Source: Eutrigla gurnardus (Eukaryota > Chordata > Actinopteri > Perciformes > Triglidae). Taken from it: DNA of 64,000 nt. The stretch lies in contig OY741271.1 of assembly GCA_963514095.1 (NCBI GenBank), forward strand, positions 11,374,495 to 11,438,494. The letters are read 5' to 3'. Every line of letters starts with the position of its first letter. The stretch's first letter is position 1. Under the pieces are notes generated by a model, which made no database searches, had not been told where the DNA came from, and saw nothing but the letters and a program-made list of their open reading frames with translations. Shown here in pieces: positions 35,098-51,353 of the stretch. Position numbers and translations under genes: made by a program.

Positions 35098-38000
35098 CCA
35101 GCTCAGGAGTTATCATTAGGGACGGGACCGTATATAATTTTTATTGCAATTTGGGATAAGGAATAAAAGCACTCACTATAAGTTAATCATAGTGAATTTG
35201 AATTATTGGGATAATCGTGAATAAGGTCATGAGTTACTTGAGAAAGCTGTCTAGCTCTATCATGGTAGAGAAATGAAAAATAGAGCCTCATATTAAAACT
35301 ACAGTGTCATATAATGAAACCAGATTCACGCAATGTAGCCATTTTTTAAATGTATCTATATATATTTTATTATTCAGGGAGACCTTTTTTTTAATCACAC
35401 TAGCAAGCTGTGCGTGTTGTTTGACCCACAACCTAACTGCTCACATTGTTGGCAGAGACCATAGACTGTATGTAAGAAGTGGACGTAGTCACCGTGATGT
35501 TACCCATTGGTTTGTAGACTACGGGTTTGAAGCCTCATGTTCAGATTATGGCCGTCGCCATCTCGGAATTTTGAAACCAGTGATGTGGACTGCAGAGGTG
35601 CGATGGGTGGATCTGATGAACACAAGTAGTCCAGCAGACCAGCACACTCACATAAACCAAACACAGAGACACACAGAAAGAGGGACCACCTTCTCTCTCT
35701 GCTCAAGCAGACATTACTACACTATATCTTTAGCAAATAGTCGTTCGCTGATATATTGAAGCTCTGAATGTTAAATAAAGAACCATTTACAAAGTCCAAT
35801 CAAAACATTATATTTCACAAATTTAAAGAGCTTCAAGGGGTTTCACAATCTGTCCAGAAAACTGAATCTTTGGACTTCTGACTTGGATGAGTAACAACTT
35901 CCTGGCTTTCTTGTCCTTCATCCTCGGGCTGCCACTCTGCCACAGCTCATTGGAGAGAGGGTGACCTTATCCAAGATAGCTTTTGATTATGTCCCTCGTC
36001 CTCCACACTGTCCACAACCACATCCAAAATTCCTGTGTACTTTTTGGTTATGTTTTTAAGAATCTTGGTGGTGGAAAAAGCCGTTTCAGTATCCATGTTC
36101 ATTATTATTGTTGTTGTTATTGTTATATTGTCAAAACTGATATTGTTATCAACATTTTTTTTCTCCAAATTGTATTATTATAGAATTTAGTTTTTTTCAC
36201 TCACATATGACCACGCTCACTCATCCCCTGACACATTTTGTCAATTGGTCTGTATAAACTGTGCAATAAAAATGTAAATAAAATATTCCTCATCTCCAAG
36301 CTTTGACACCATCATCCCAACACACCGCCGCTAAGAAGACTCTCCTGAGGAAGAGGCGTCTGCTCTGTCTCATCTTGAAGTTGGCTTCAGTGTTGTTAGA
36401 CATGTCCAGTTTTACTGATTTGGACCCGAAGGTACCTGTATGAGTCCACCCTCTTCATGTTCCCTCCCCGGCTGACAGCCAGGACAGGACAGGGGGTCTC
36501 CTTTTCCTCTGATAGCCTAACACAAGTCGGTTGGCGTTTCTTTGCGTAATTGTTATTGCACCATGTGACAAAGCTCTCTCTCAGTCCCTTTCTCACTGAA
36601 ACTATGAGATAAGACATAAATAAATAAGAAAACATGCAAGCAGTATAAACAGTATAAACATGCAAGAAATTTAGACACTATAAACAAACAATATAAACAG
36701 TATCAATCATATGTACTGATAAGCTGGTATCCGCATCATATTTCAATATAGTTTTAACTTATTGTTGCCAAAAATACACTTCAAATTCTTCACTACACAC
36801 ACATAGATAGAATGCAGAGAGTTTACAAATTCAAGGCATTACAAATTTGGCTTCACCTTTCAGAACCAGATCCCCCTCCAGGAACATAATTAAGGTCCCT
36901 CCCTGTACACAACCTACTCAGCCTGCAGTCATCAGGAAGGCGCTACAGCAGTAAAAGCTGCACAAACATACTGAACAACAGTTTCTTTCCAATCAGGATA
37001 CTGAACTCCCAAATGTTAATATAATGATCATCTTTATTATGAAGAATAAAGATAAAGGTCAGAAGATGTCAGTTGAAACTTTGTCATATAGAATTTAATT
37101 GAATGCAAAAATCAAAACAAACATGAAACAACATTACATTGTTACATTGTATGCAAAGACTATTATCAATATTTCTTCCAAGTTTTGATTGATTGTAAGT
37201 ATGTGGTCAAAGGCTGAACGAGAGTTTGTTATTGTTCTTTGTTACATGTTTTGGTCCTAATTTTATTTCTCAGTAGAACTTTTTTAATACAAAATTGAAT
37301 CCACGCTCGTCAATGACAGCGTCGTAGAACTTTTGTTTGCCAGTTATCTAACGCTAGCTGTAGCCAGCCTCCTGTTTTACGTCACATCCCTGAGTATCTC
37401 TACGTCCAGTTGTCTGAATTGGTGAGTGCTTGGTTTCCTGTATGAATACTTAATGCAAACCACGTGGTGTGAAAGCAGACTGCAGCCTCTTTTGTTCAAA
37501 TCAATCAAACCCGAGACGGGCAGAGAGCTGCTGAATCAGGAAATCACCGGTACATTTATTTATTCTTGGCTTGATTGAATTACAAATACTGTTAACATTT
37601 TTTTCCCGAAATCATCGAGATCGTACGTACGCTAAAGTTACAAACGTGTCAAATCAAGATATTTATGAAAAAGTTTTTGTTGTAGCATCCTTTCATGTGA
37701 CGTTAGTTTCCATGTCTTTATTTAGAGTGGCTGTTAGCTTACAGTAGCGAGGTAACGTTAGCTTAATGAGACCGATCACGCAGCTATTTTGTAAATCACA
37801 AAGAAGTGTATTTCTGTCCGGGTTTCCGAGAAGTTGGTATTTTAGTATAACGTCCCAAAATTCACCTCGATCGCTTGTGTAGCCGCTAACTTTACTTCGC
37901 ATCTTCTGCGTTAGCAGGTCGGCTAGCTTGCTACCGACCCATTATGTGAACAAAGAACGGCAGTGGTTAGCTGCTTAGCCTAATGAAGCTAGCAGCTAGC

Positions 38001-38663
38001 GCTAGCTAGCAGACGGACACCGGTAACTTCAGCTATGTTTTAGTTTGCTGTCTTTTAGTTTGTGGCGCTAGCTTCCTCTGGCTTCTAATTCGACAGACAA
38101 TAAAGAGGTTCGTTAAAAAAAACCATGCTAACAGTTCACCATTGAAAGCTGGTAGTTGACAATAGAGGCGAGCAGGGCTAATGTTACTCTGCTCACGTAG
38201 CGTTATAGTAAACTTATTTAACGTTAGTGCATTTAAAGACACACACGGAAACCTACCGTCGTCGGTAGTAGTTCCTGTGTGTTTGGTTACCGGGAGTCGG
38301 AATTGTTCTCTCGTTTTTCAGTTTGTAAAGTCAATTTAACGGAACGTATAATTGTGAAAGTTATTGGTTAAATACTACGCATCCTTTCGCAACGGTCTCG
38401 CGAGTTTTAACAGTTGGGTTAGTTGAAGTTATTTCTTAACTGTTGCAGTTCAAAGTCACTATAATTACTTTTTGTATCATTTTCTCACCATTCTTGAAAC
38501 ATGAATGATTGTACGTCGAAATGCAGTCCAACTTAAACGACAGTTAGGTTCGTGTTATATATTATGTATTCGATATATTCATAATATATGTATTCGCACA
38601 GTTAGAGTCTGAATTACACATTATTGCTGCTGTCTGTATAAACTGGTATTTCCCCACCAACAG
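35098..38663. other. intergenic region and rcc2 5' region
   Basis: Non-coding. Holds a degenerate AATAATTGC-type repeat (35109-35290, with AATAAA at 35162 as a possible poly(A) signal of the cyclase), the 35459-35640 repeat, and a CpG-richer zone with many GCTAGC motifs (37600-38250) that probably contains the rcc2 promoter and 5' UTR exon. Confidence 0.6.
35459..35640 (+). repeat. dispersed repeat (ACCATAGACTGTATGTAAGA family)
   Basis: ACCATAGACTGTATGTAAGA, then GTGGACGTAGTCACCGTGAT and a GCCGTCGCCATCTCGGAATT block. The reverse-complement copy is at 33640-33825 in the cyclase intron. Confidence 0.8.
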
Positions 38664-38677
38664 CTTCAGATATAAAG

Positions 38678-41600
38678 ATGCCACGCAAGAAGGTGACGGA
38701 TGTCTCAGGGAATGGTGGGGTGAAAAAGAAGAGGGCCAGCGGCAAAAGAAAAGAGAGGGACTTCAGCAGCGACGATGAGTTTGACTTCGAACAGGAGAAC
38801 AACAAGAAACCTGGCAAGCCTGCTGCCAAGTCTGGTCTCCAGCCCGTCACCGTGGCCGACGATGTCAAGGAGAAAATAGTGGGTTTGGGTCTGATGCTGT
38901 CTAAACTCTAACCAAATAGCTATTTCAGGAAAACAACAAGAATTCTATTCATTATTTATTACTTTAATTTTGGCTTTATTGTTTCAGTTATACAACCTTG
39001 CATCTGTGTGTGGCTGTTTCTGTCAGGGAAATTAGTTGATGGGGGACGGGAAGAGCAATACATTTGCAAAGTAGCTCATGATTCTGAAAGAATAATTTAT
39101 TTTATATAGTGTGTACACGTAGTTGGTGTTTTAGTATAGTTTTCCCCTTCATGTTGGATAGTCTGACCTCTGGTATGAAATGTATTTTTATCTACCTTCT
39201 TGTTATTTTATTTATGTCCACAGTGCCTACAAGGACATATTTGTATTTATGAGTGCAGAAGGATAGATACTTTCAGTATATTGATTAAAAAAAAATCTCA
39301 TACAGTTCAGCAGTAATTGCTTTAAAGATTTGAATCAGGATTTTTTTTGTAAATATCGACCTTATTGTGTCCTCCTACAGAAACTTGAGTGCTCAAAGGT
39401 GAAAGGTCAACTGCTCATCTTCGGAGCAACCAACTGGGATTTGATTGGAAGAAAGGAGGTGCCCAAACAACAAGGTAGAATATATATATATTTTTTTTTA
39501 TCTAATGGAGTCTACAATAACACAGATGCTGATGCATGCCATACTTTAGCACAGCAGGAACTTTCACAATACCAGTAATAAACTATAAAAGTCGTTTGAA
39601 CTAATTGATATCGTCATTTCTCAATGCAAGAGAATAAGGATGTTGGCATGTTATAGCCATGTGCACAGATGATTTTCATCATACAGAAAATGTACTAAAA
39701 CAAGTGCAGCAACAAGATATTTTTTTTCTGTCAACAAGCTTTACAGGATGTGATGAGCTGGAACTATTTCTTGACAAACGGTTGTTGCAGTGACTGTGTG
39801 CAGCTTCCTGGACTTCTGTTTGGGGGCATTGTCCCCGTACGGAGACCAAAACCTGTTCTCACTGACTCTATTTAGCGATAACACTATAGAGTTACTGTGA
39901 GGATGGACAAACCTTCCACTGGCATGAAGATCATAAATTATGTGTTCAGTAGTGAACCTTAGTATTTTTGGCAAGATCCAGGCTAGCTGTTTTCCCTTGT
40001 TGCCAGTCTTCATGCTAAGCTAACCGTGTCCTGACTCCAGTCCTGTGCTAAACACATAAATGATGCTATCAATGTCCATCTGTGAAACTCGATGCAGCAT
40101 GACTCACACTGAACTCCTTAATCACAATCTGTCAATAACCCTTGGACCTTAATTTGGCTATGACGAACACAGGAGGGGTGGGACTATATCAAAGAAGGCA
40201 CCAGACCAGGTGGAGATTTGTAGACGGGTTTGTTCAAGAGAGAATGTGATGCAGCTATAATAACTTAGGTTGTAGGACACAATGTCCGGGTTTTGATTAG
40301 ATATGCAGGTTCTGCGCCTGACACCTCATTGCGGTATACAACTGAGATGGACTGGGTTGTTCATCCAGACAGACTCCATAAAGGATCGATCAGGTTTCCC
40401 ATTGAGTCGGAGATAATGAAAAGACGACCACATGCTTGGTGCACATGTGCCTCTTTGTTTGGGACGCACCAGCAGCTTTAACGGGTTAAACCAGTGAGAT
40501 CCCATTAATTGATTGTGACGGTAATGTCTATTCATATGTATGCTGGTTTTGTGCTGCCCCCCTGCAGCAGACCCACTGATGTCTTGGGGGGGGCTTGTTC
40601 CATCTTTGCCTCTTTACTCTGGTACACACTGATAAATCTGCTACGCTGAGACTCCGGTGGGGGGGTTGGGGGTGTTAGCAGGAGCAGCTGCATAGACAAA
40701 GACCATCTCTAGACAGGCGAGATGCTGCGCCTATCAGAGCACTCAAGACACATTCAAAGATTTCTTTTGTAGGGCACTTGCATATATTTAAAGATTTAGT
40801 TGGGTATTTTTAGCACTTCTGGTGGAAGAGTAGCAGCTGTTTGTATGTGTATCTGTATCATGTGATGATGATCAAGTAACCATCAGATTCAACAGTGACA
40901 CACTCATCACATCACATGTGCAGATTGAGATTTTTACATTTTCATAGAAAATGAAACATCCGTTAATATAAAACAACTTTACTTTTATGGATAAGGCATT
41001 ACCTTTAGTGGTAATTATGAGGTTATATTTAAGGAGGGGTGTGAATAACCAGACGCCCCACAATAAAATATCACGATACTGTAGTGACGATAACAATCTT
41101 ATTGCGGTTAGAGTATTTTTTTAAACCACCACTTATTCAGTTTAACACTGTTGAGCTCAATTTAATCATTTTATTTGCAGTTGAATGTGTTGACAGACTG
41201 GGTTGTGACAGACTGGCCAACACTGTCAATGTTGCATCATCACCTGACAAACTGACCTGTTTATTACAGTTTGCATAGCCCAATCAGCTGAGGACTACAC
41301 CAGAAATATTACACAATACTATCCTGTGTTCATTTTCAAATGAATAATCACAAGGAGGTCTCTGTTCTCTTTGCTCTCACACAGCGTGCAGGGAGCAAAA
41401 CGATTAAAATACCTCTGGTCAGGTGTTGACAGATGGAGAACGTGTGTATAAAATGCTATGTGGTTTTGATTTGTGCTGCTTTGTGTGTTTCCAGCTGCTT
41501 TCCGTAACCTGGGCCAGAATCTGTGGGGTCCTCACCGCTATGGCTGCCTGAATGATGTTCAGGTTAGCTGTGTGGTGTCTGGTCCCTGCGCTGCACACAG

Positions 41601-44600
41601 TCTCCTCATGACCACTGAGGGCAAGCTGTGGAGCTGGGGTAAGTAACACGCTGCCGTGAATAAGCCACACCCTCAATGTTTCTGGGCCTATACCCAGCAA
41701 GTATAGCTGGCATTACTGGCTATAAGGAAATGGATGTGTAGAGGTTTGTGTCTCAAGTGGACAAAGTTGTCCGTCACTGAGCTCATGGTTTCTGGCCTCC
41801 GCAGGTCGTAATGACAAAGGGCAGCTGGGTCACGGAGACACCAAGCGTCTGGAGGCTCCCAAGTTAATCGAGGCCCTGGCAGATCATGTGATCATTACTG
41901 CAGCTTGTGGACGCAATCACACCCTGGCACTCACAGGTATGCTGACCAACGATGTGGGTTCTCTTCAGGGGTTCCTTTGTTTTCTGTTTTCATTGATTGA
42001 ATTCCTTGTTTGTTGTTAAATGGTCTTCGGTTTGAATGAAACCCAGAAAAATCTGGACTTATTTCCGTTGAATGGGACATTAATGAGAATGTTTGGGACC
42101 AAGCACTTAAGGACGGGCAGACACCAGAGGCATTTTCCGAAAGAACTGCTTGTATTTTTCATAAAGTGTTCCCAAACTTGTCTCACTTTGTAAGCAGTAG
42201 TTTAAGTAGAGTTTAGATAATCATTTTTATTTTCATTCAAAGTGAGACAAGACGAGACGCACACATACTGGCTGGTTTGTGTTGCTTGTGTATCTTGAGT
42301 CGGTACATGCTGCTGACGTCATTCTCTCTCCTCAGACGACGGCACTGCGTACTCTTTTGGTGAGAACAAGCTGGGCCAGCTTGGCCAAGGCAACCAGACC
42401 GATGCGGTCCTCAGCCCAGCACCGGTAAGTGATCCCTGTCTCACGCAGAACAGGCGTTCTGTAATATGTGATCCTGGCTGATATGTGCAGATATATAACA
42501 TGACATTTTGAAGAATCTAGTACAGTAGATGCTGCTGTCCCACGGCCCGTCACTGTGACAAAATACAGCTGGAGTCGCAATATTAATTTAATTACAATTA
42601 ACTATATCCGCTATACAGGATCATCATCTGATTTTTACAGACACGTTTTGTCAAGTAGGGTTTTTGGAGCAGCTGATCCTGTTGAGACGTGCCTCAGTGT
42701 GATTAAGGCCATAATGTGCCTTCCTTCTCGCTCGCTCGCTCCCTCTAGATCTCCTACAATGGCCAGCCCCTGGTGAAGGTGGCCTGTGGAGCTGAATTCA
42801 GCATGGTGGTGGACTGCAAAGGAAACCTGTACTCCTTCGGCTGCCCAGAGTACGGACAGCTGGGTACGTTCACAACGTGCAAACATCTGTTTTTAATGTG
42901 ACTTGTATAGTGTATTAATGTGTCCACCAGAAAGAACTGATTATTTTTGTGACTTGGAAACAGGCATGGGATGATTGTCCTGGCAAAATAATAGCCGTTC
43001 ACAATATTATCATCAAAATGTTTGAAACTCTTAAAATGCGTCACAGATGCAACAAACATCTCTTTTAGTTAACATAATTATTTTTATCATAAGCTATCCC
43101 TGTATAAAGAAAAAATAAATGGAAATGCCTTTATTATCCTGTATTTTTTTTAAATCACTCTATTTTTATGATAGTGAACTAGAGAGCTGTTTCACATCAC
43201 TTGTGGTGATATTTTGAGTGATCCCAATAATGGAAATTAACCCCATCAACTTTTTTTTTTTTTAATATAAAAAATCTTCCTTTCCCTACTCTGAAATATT
43301 TGTGTCATACTGACCTGTCATCTCTCACACTGCAGGTCACAACAGTGATGGGAAGTTCATTGCTCGCGCCCAGCGGATTGAGTTTGATTGTGAGCTTATC
43401 GCTCGCCGCGTTGCCATCTTCATTGAGAAGTCAAAGGACGGCCAGGTCATGCCTGTCCCCAACGTGGTGGTCCGAGACGTGGCCTGCGGGTCCAACCACA
43501 CGGTGAGAAAGCACACTTGTTAGTTCCGTAGAAACTAGTCCTGTTATCGTCCACACTGAGCATTAAAACGAGCGTGTGGGTTTGCAGCTGGTGCTGGACT
43601 CTCAGAAGCGGGTGTTCAGCTGGGGTTTCGGTGGCTACGGGCGTCTGGGTCACACAGAGCAGAAGGACGAGATGGTTCCCCGTTTGGTCAAACTGTTTGA
43701 CTTTCCAGGACGCGGAGCCGCTCAGATCTGTACAGGCTACCAGTGTTCCTTCGCTGTCAGTGAGATGGGTAAGAAGAGAGAACGTCACGGTGCAAGGAGA
43801 TTTCTGTCAATTACATTATTTAACTTTTTAAAAGTTGAACTCCAGGCTGTAAAAACATGACTATCTAATAGTCAGGTGGAGGTAATGTCTGATAATGTGC
43901 TGTTTGCAGGGGGGCTGTTTTTCTGGGGAGTGACAAACACCTCTAGAGAGTCAACCATGTACCCCAAAGCTGTGCAGGATCTGTGTGGTTGGAAGATCCG
44001 CAGTCTGGCGTGTGGGTGAGTCCTGACTTGCTTGTTCCTCTTTTCATTTGTGCCGAGGACATCGTCTCGCCCTGAAGCAGGGCCATTCAACTATGTTGTT
44101 CAGGGGGCCACGTTTTCAGAAAGTTAAGGGACTCGACTCGCTGTCATAAGGAGAGCTAGAGACGCTGACTGAGAGGACTCTGATCAATATGGCAATTAAT
44201 TACAAGATAATAGATTTGTGTATATTTCTAACTTTCACCTTGATGGTGAATGGACCTGCATTTATCCACACTCTGACCGAGTGTTTCTATATCAACAGGA
44301 AGAGCAGCATCATCATTGCTGCAGATGAGAGCACGATCAGCTGGGGCCCCTCACCCACGTTCGGAGAGCTGGTAAGAACCGAGGCCTCAACCAAAGCTGG
44401 GTCATTACAGGACACGCTGGTCATTAACACATTGAATGTGCTCATTGTGTTTGTTTTGTGTCTTGTCCTTCAGGGATATGGAGACAACAAACCAAAATCC
44501 TCCACCACAGCCCAGGAGGTTAAGACCTTGGATGGTGTCTACATTGAGCAGGTAAATGGACACATCAATTAACAAGTTCTGATTAGTTCCTAATGGGGAA

Positions 44601-44865
44601 AGCTTTAATTGCATCACAGATAGTGAACATCCTTTTTAGTGACAAAAGATCAAATTATCTTAAATAAGATGAGCATTTCATAGAGACGGTGATCTGACTC
44701 AGCCTCTGACAGCTCAAACACCTGGTCTCATGAAACATCTGTCCTTTGCTGTTTTTGTAGGTGGAGATGGGCTATTGTCACTCTCTGGTGATTGCCAGAC
44801 AGGACACTGAGCAGGAACAGGAGAGACTGAAAAAGCTGCCCGAGTACAACCCCCGGACAATCTGA
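38678..44865 (+). CDS. rcc2: RCC2 (TD-60), regulator of chromosome condensation 2
   Basis: Twelve coding exons join in phase (38678-38878, 39381-39474, 41495-41638, 41805-41936, 42336-42424, 42749-42863, 43336-43502, 43588-43768, 43910-44015, 44299-44371, 44474-44551, 44761-44865): 494 residues. A basic, acidic-Ser N-tail (MPRKK, KKKRASGKRKERD) is followed by GQLLIFGATNWDLIGRKEVP and a seven-bladed RCC1-like propeller with repeats such as LWSWGRNDKGQLGHGDTKR, YSFGENKLGQLGQGN, YSFGCPEYGQLGHNSDGKF and FSWGFGGYGRLGH, ending KKLPEYNPRTI. RCC2 associates with centromeres and the chromosomal passenger complex in mitosis and regulates Rac1/Arf6 at cell edges. The exon holding the ATG begins at 38664 after a CAG acceptor, so a non-coding first exon lies upstream. 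Length is close to vertebrate RCC2 and the frame is intact. Its 3' end faces rpl22. Confidence 0.97.
41040..41240 (+). repeat. degenerate copy of the AATAATTGC/ATCACGATA repeat
   Basis: AAAATATCACGATACTGTAG and CGATAACAATCTTATTGCGG resemble other AT-rich copies in the window. In rcc2 intron 3. Confidence 0.45.
42955..43265 (+). repeat. degenerate copy of the AATAATTGC-type repeat
   Basis: GGGATGATTGTCCTGGCAAAATAATAGCC...TTCACAATATTATC, ending GATCCCAATAATGGAAATTAACCCCATCAAC and a T-run; matches the layout of 17195-17510. In an rcc2 intron. Confidence 0.65.
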
Positions 44866-45847
44866 TCAGGCCTCTGACACCTCTACCCTTTTCCCCGGAG
44901 CCGAGACCAGCCTGGCCCGTTTAGTCACCGCTGGTGTACTAGTGGGATGGTTGAGTTTTTGGGGGGAGGAGGAGAGGGGGGGTCGCTCACAAGTCCGAAG
45001 GATATCCACACATCTCAACAACCAGCAAACCGACTCGACACCAATTCGGACACTGAACTGAGAGAAAATGGCGACCGGAGACGGACACGTTCTCCGGAGG
45101 GTCCAGCTCTCACAAAGAACGGTCAAGATATCTTCACTTCCCACCTCGAGTGAACCTGCAACGGTTCGCTCCAAGCACTTCACACCTAGTAGAGGCGTGC
45201 TTCCCAAAAAAAACCCCAACCCTTTTCCATTTTGTAATACAGCCAAACATTCACGTGTCGTTCTGTTGTCGTTCCTTTTCTTCGTTACAGTACATGATGA
45301 TAAATTTGTGTGTCACATTTACGGGTGCTACGACGGGACCCTCAGTCTTTTCCTACTGAGGGGTTTTCAAAGACCAATACTCCATATCTGTGCCTTTTTC
45401 TACGTCTGTTCAGGATATGGAAGTGTTTTTTGTGTTGTTCAGAGGATCAGCTGATCACTGATTTAGTGCATATGGCAGTATGAGCAGGTGTGAGAACAGC
45501 TGCCACACATTACAATCAGTATATTGTGAGTTAGTGCACTCCACTCCACGTTACATTCCTTTAATCTTCTTCAGTGTTTGCATCAAGGATGCACACCTCA
45601 GTCCTTCAGAGACCACCGCGTCTACTAGATCTCGTCTTTGCCAATATTAACTATCCGACGCTCAAAGCGGTTTCACCTTTTAGAGCTGATAAATGAACTG
45701 TCTTGAAATGTCATGGTGTGCTGGGAATGAAGGCATGGTCTTGTTTTTAAAACTGCAGAGGTGTTTTCCTCCTGCCTGTACTGCATTTTTTTTTTTTTAA
45801 TGGTGAAACTTCTCTGGGTAACTTTTGTTTTTTCATTTAAATGGTTA

Positions 45848-45853
45848 AATAAA
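45848..45853 (+). terminator. AATAAA poly(A) signal of rcc2
   Basis: AATAAAGATTC about 980 bases downstream of the rcc2 stop codon, followed by TTGTTGTCTT. Gives a roughly 1-kb 3' UTR. Confidence 0.8.
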
Positions 45854-46484
45854 GATTCATGTGAATTGATATTGTTGTCTTCCCTTGTCCATTACTGTGT
45901 CTATTGTTGAGCAGAATTTTTTTTTTTTAGATCACATCCCTGGTCATAATGTTCACCTATTTATGCAAAATATGGTGTATAAATGAAATCTTAATGCCAT
46001 TTCATGCTTCAATTTAAGGATGGATGTGAGAATCTAACTCCCCTTACTAGAATTTTCAGAGCTTTCAACCACAGCAAACTGATTTACCATAAAATTCATT
46101 TAATGAGCTAAGATTAAACACATGAATGTGGTTCACAAGAGAAGTAAACACTTCTGAGGACATTTAATTATATAAATATATGGTAAATAAATATATAAAA
46201 CATGCTTGTATCTTTGAGGTGATTTCAACTGCTTTGTAACACCATATGGAGACGGTTCTATCCCTAGGACAAGTAACAGATTTAGTATCTAAAAAAACCC
46301 CATCTTGAGTCAATTTCAGCACCTGAGACAGAAAATCCAGATTTCTCCTTCTGGACTTTGACACGTTTATACAAGAGCTGAGGAAACTGAACTGTAGTGG
46401 ACAGCTGTGAGTGATGATGAATCTGGAGAGGTCAGAAAACTTAAAGAAAACAATGCAACACACTGTTCTGTACTGTAAACAACA

Positions 46485-46490
46485 TTTATT
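46485..46490 (-). terminator. AATAAA poly(A) signal of rpl22
   Basis: AATAAA on the minus strand about 30 bases past the rpl22 stop, giving the short 3' UTR usual for ribosomal-protein mRNAs. Confidence 0.85.
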
Positions 46491-46520
46491 TAAATGTACA
46501 AAATCTATTGACTTGTCGAT

Positions 46521-50744
<4,224 letters not shown>

Positions 50745-50759
50745 GGCGGAGAAGCTAGC

Positions 50760-50771
50760 GGAAAGGAAGAA
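50760..50771 (-). promoter_or_regulatory. candidate 5' TOP pyrimidine tract of rpl22
   Basis: TTCTTCCTTTCC on the minus strand, 16-27 bases upstream of the ATG. Ribosomal-protein mRNAs begin at such pyrimidine tracts, which confer mTOR-dependent translation. The start site is inferred. Confidence 0.6.
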
Positions 50772-51100
50772 CAAGCTGTGCGCATGCGTCACGTGAAACA
50801 ATCAATTACCGAACTGCTGATTGAATCCGTGCATCTGAGATTGATTAATACAATAACAAACATGCAAAAGAAACTATATCTAATGGTGTATGACAGTTAT
50901 TGAAACAATTAAATACAACTATTCTAGGCTTGGAGGGTGGGTGGGGTGCTTATTTTGACAGAAAAAAACAAAGAAAAAGCCTTTCTAATCCATCCAAAAG
51001 TATTGAATTCAAGATCCATATTATGGTGATGTAGAGAGATCAAAAACGTTGATAGATTTTTTTTTTCTTTTTACCTTTTCTGGTCCTCTGCCTTTCAGTC

Positions 51101-51353
51101 TCATACCTCCAACACTGACAAGCCCACTCCTCTGTGGCTCTTTTCCAGGTGCTCTAATGTTTGGTCCAGTTGGATCCTCTTTTTGCTGCCGTCTCTAGTT
51201 TCCTTCTCCGTGAAGCTCTTGTTCAAATATAAGGCCTGGTCCCAGAAGGCCTTTTCATGGTCACTGACCTCCTCCAGGTAAGCTCCTCCACAAGCATTCA
51301 ATCGATCTGATATTCTCCCCTGCATACTTTTTAACACAGGATTTGAACGCCAT
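51101..51353 (-). pseudogene. unidentified small open frame, possibly frameshifted
   Basis: Minus strand. One frame opens MSMAFKSCVKKYAGEN from 51351; an overlapping frame then reads CGGAYLEEVSDHEKAFWDQA and LYLNKSFTEKETRDGSKKRI and stops at 51101 after LSVLEV. The two parts together look like one hydrophilic, helix-rich protein of about 85 residues broken by a frameshift near 51310-51330; alternatively only the second frame is an exon. Amino-acid composition is protein-like, not repeat-like. I do not recognise a family. Could be a broken small gene, an exon of a gene not otherwise visible, or chance. Confidence 0.35.

Larger units (their letters stand above)
44866..46520. other. rcc2 3' UTR and rpl22 3' flank
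   Basis: About 1 kb of rcc2 3' UTR up to AATAAA at 45848, then about 630 bases to the rpl22 poly(A) signal. No other gene seen; the small open frames here are not supported. Confidence 0.75.

Noticed and set aside
44866..45454. Overlapping frames after the rcc2 stop
   Set aside because: Fall within the rcc2 3' UTR before its AATAAA; no similarity or start context.
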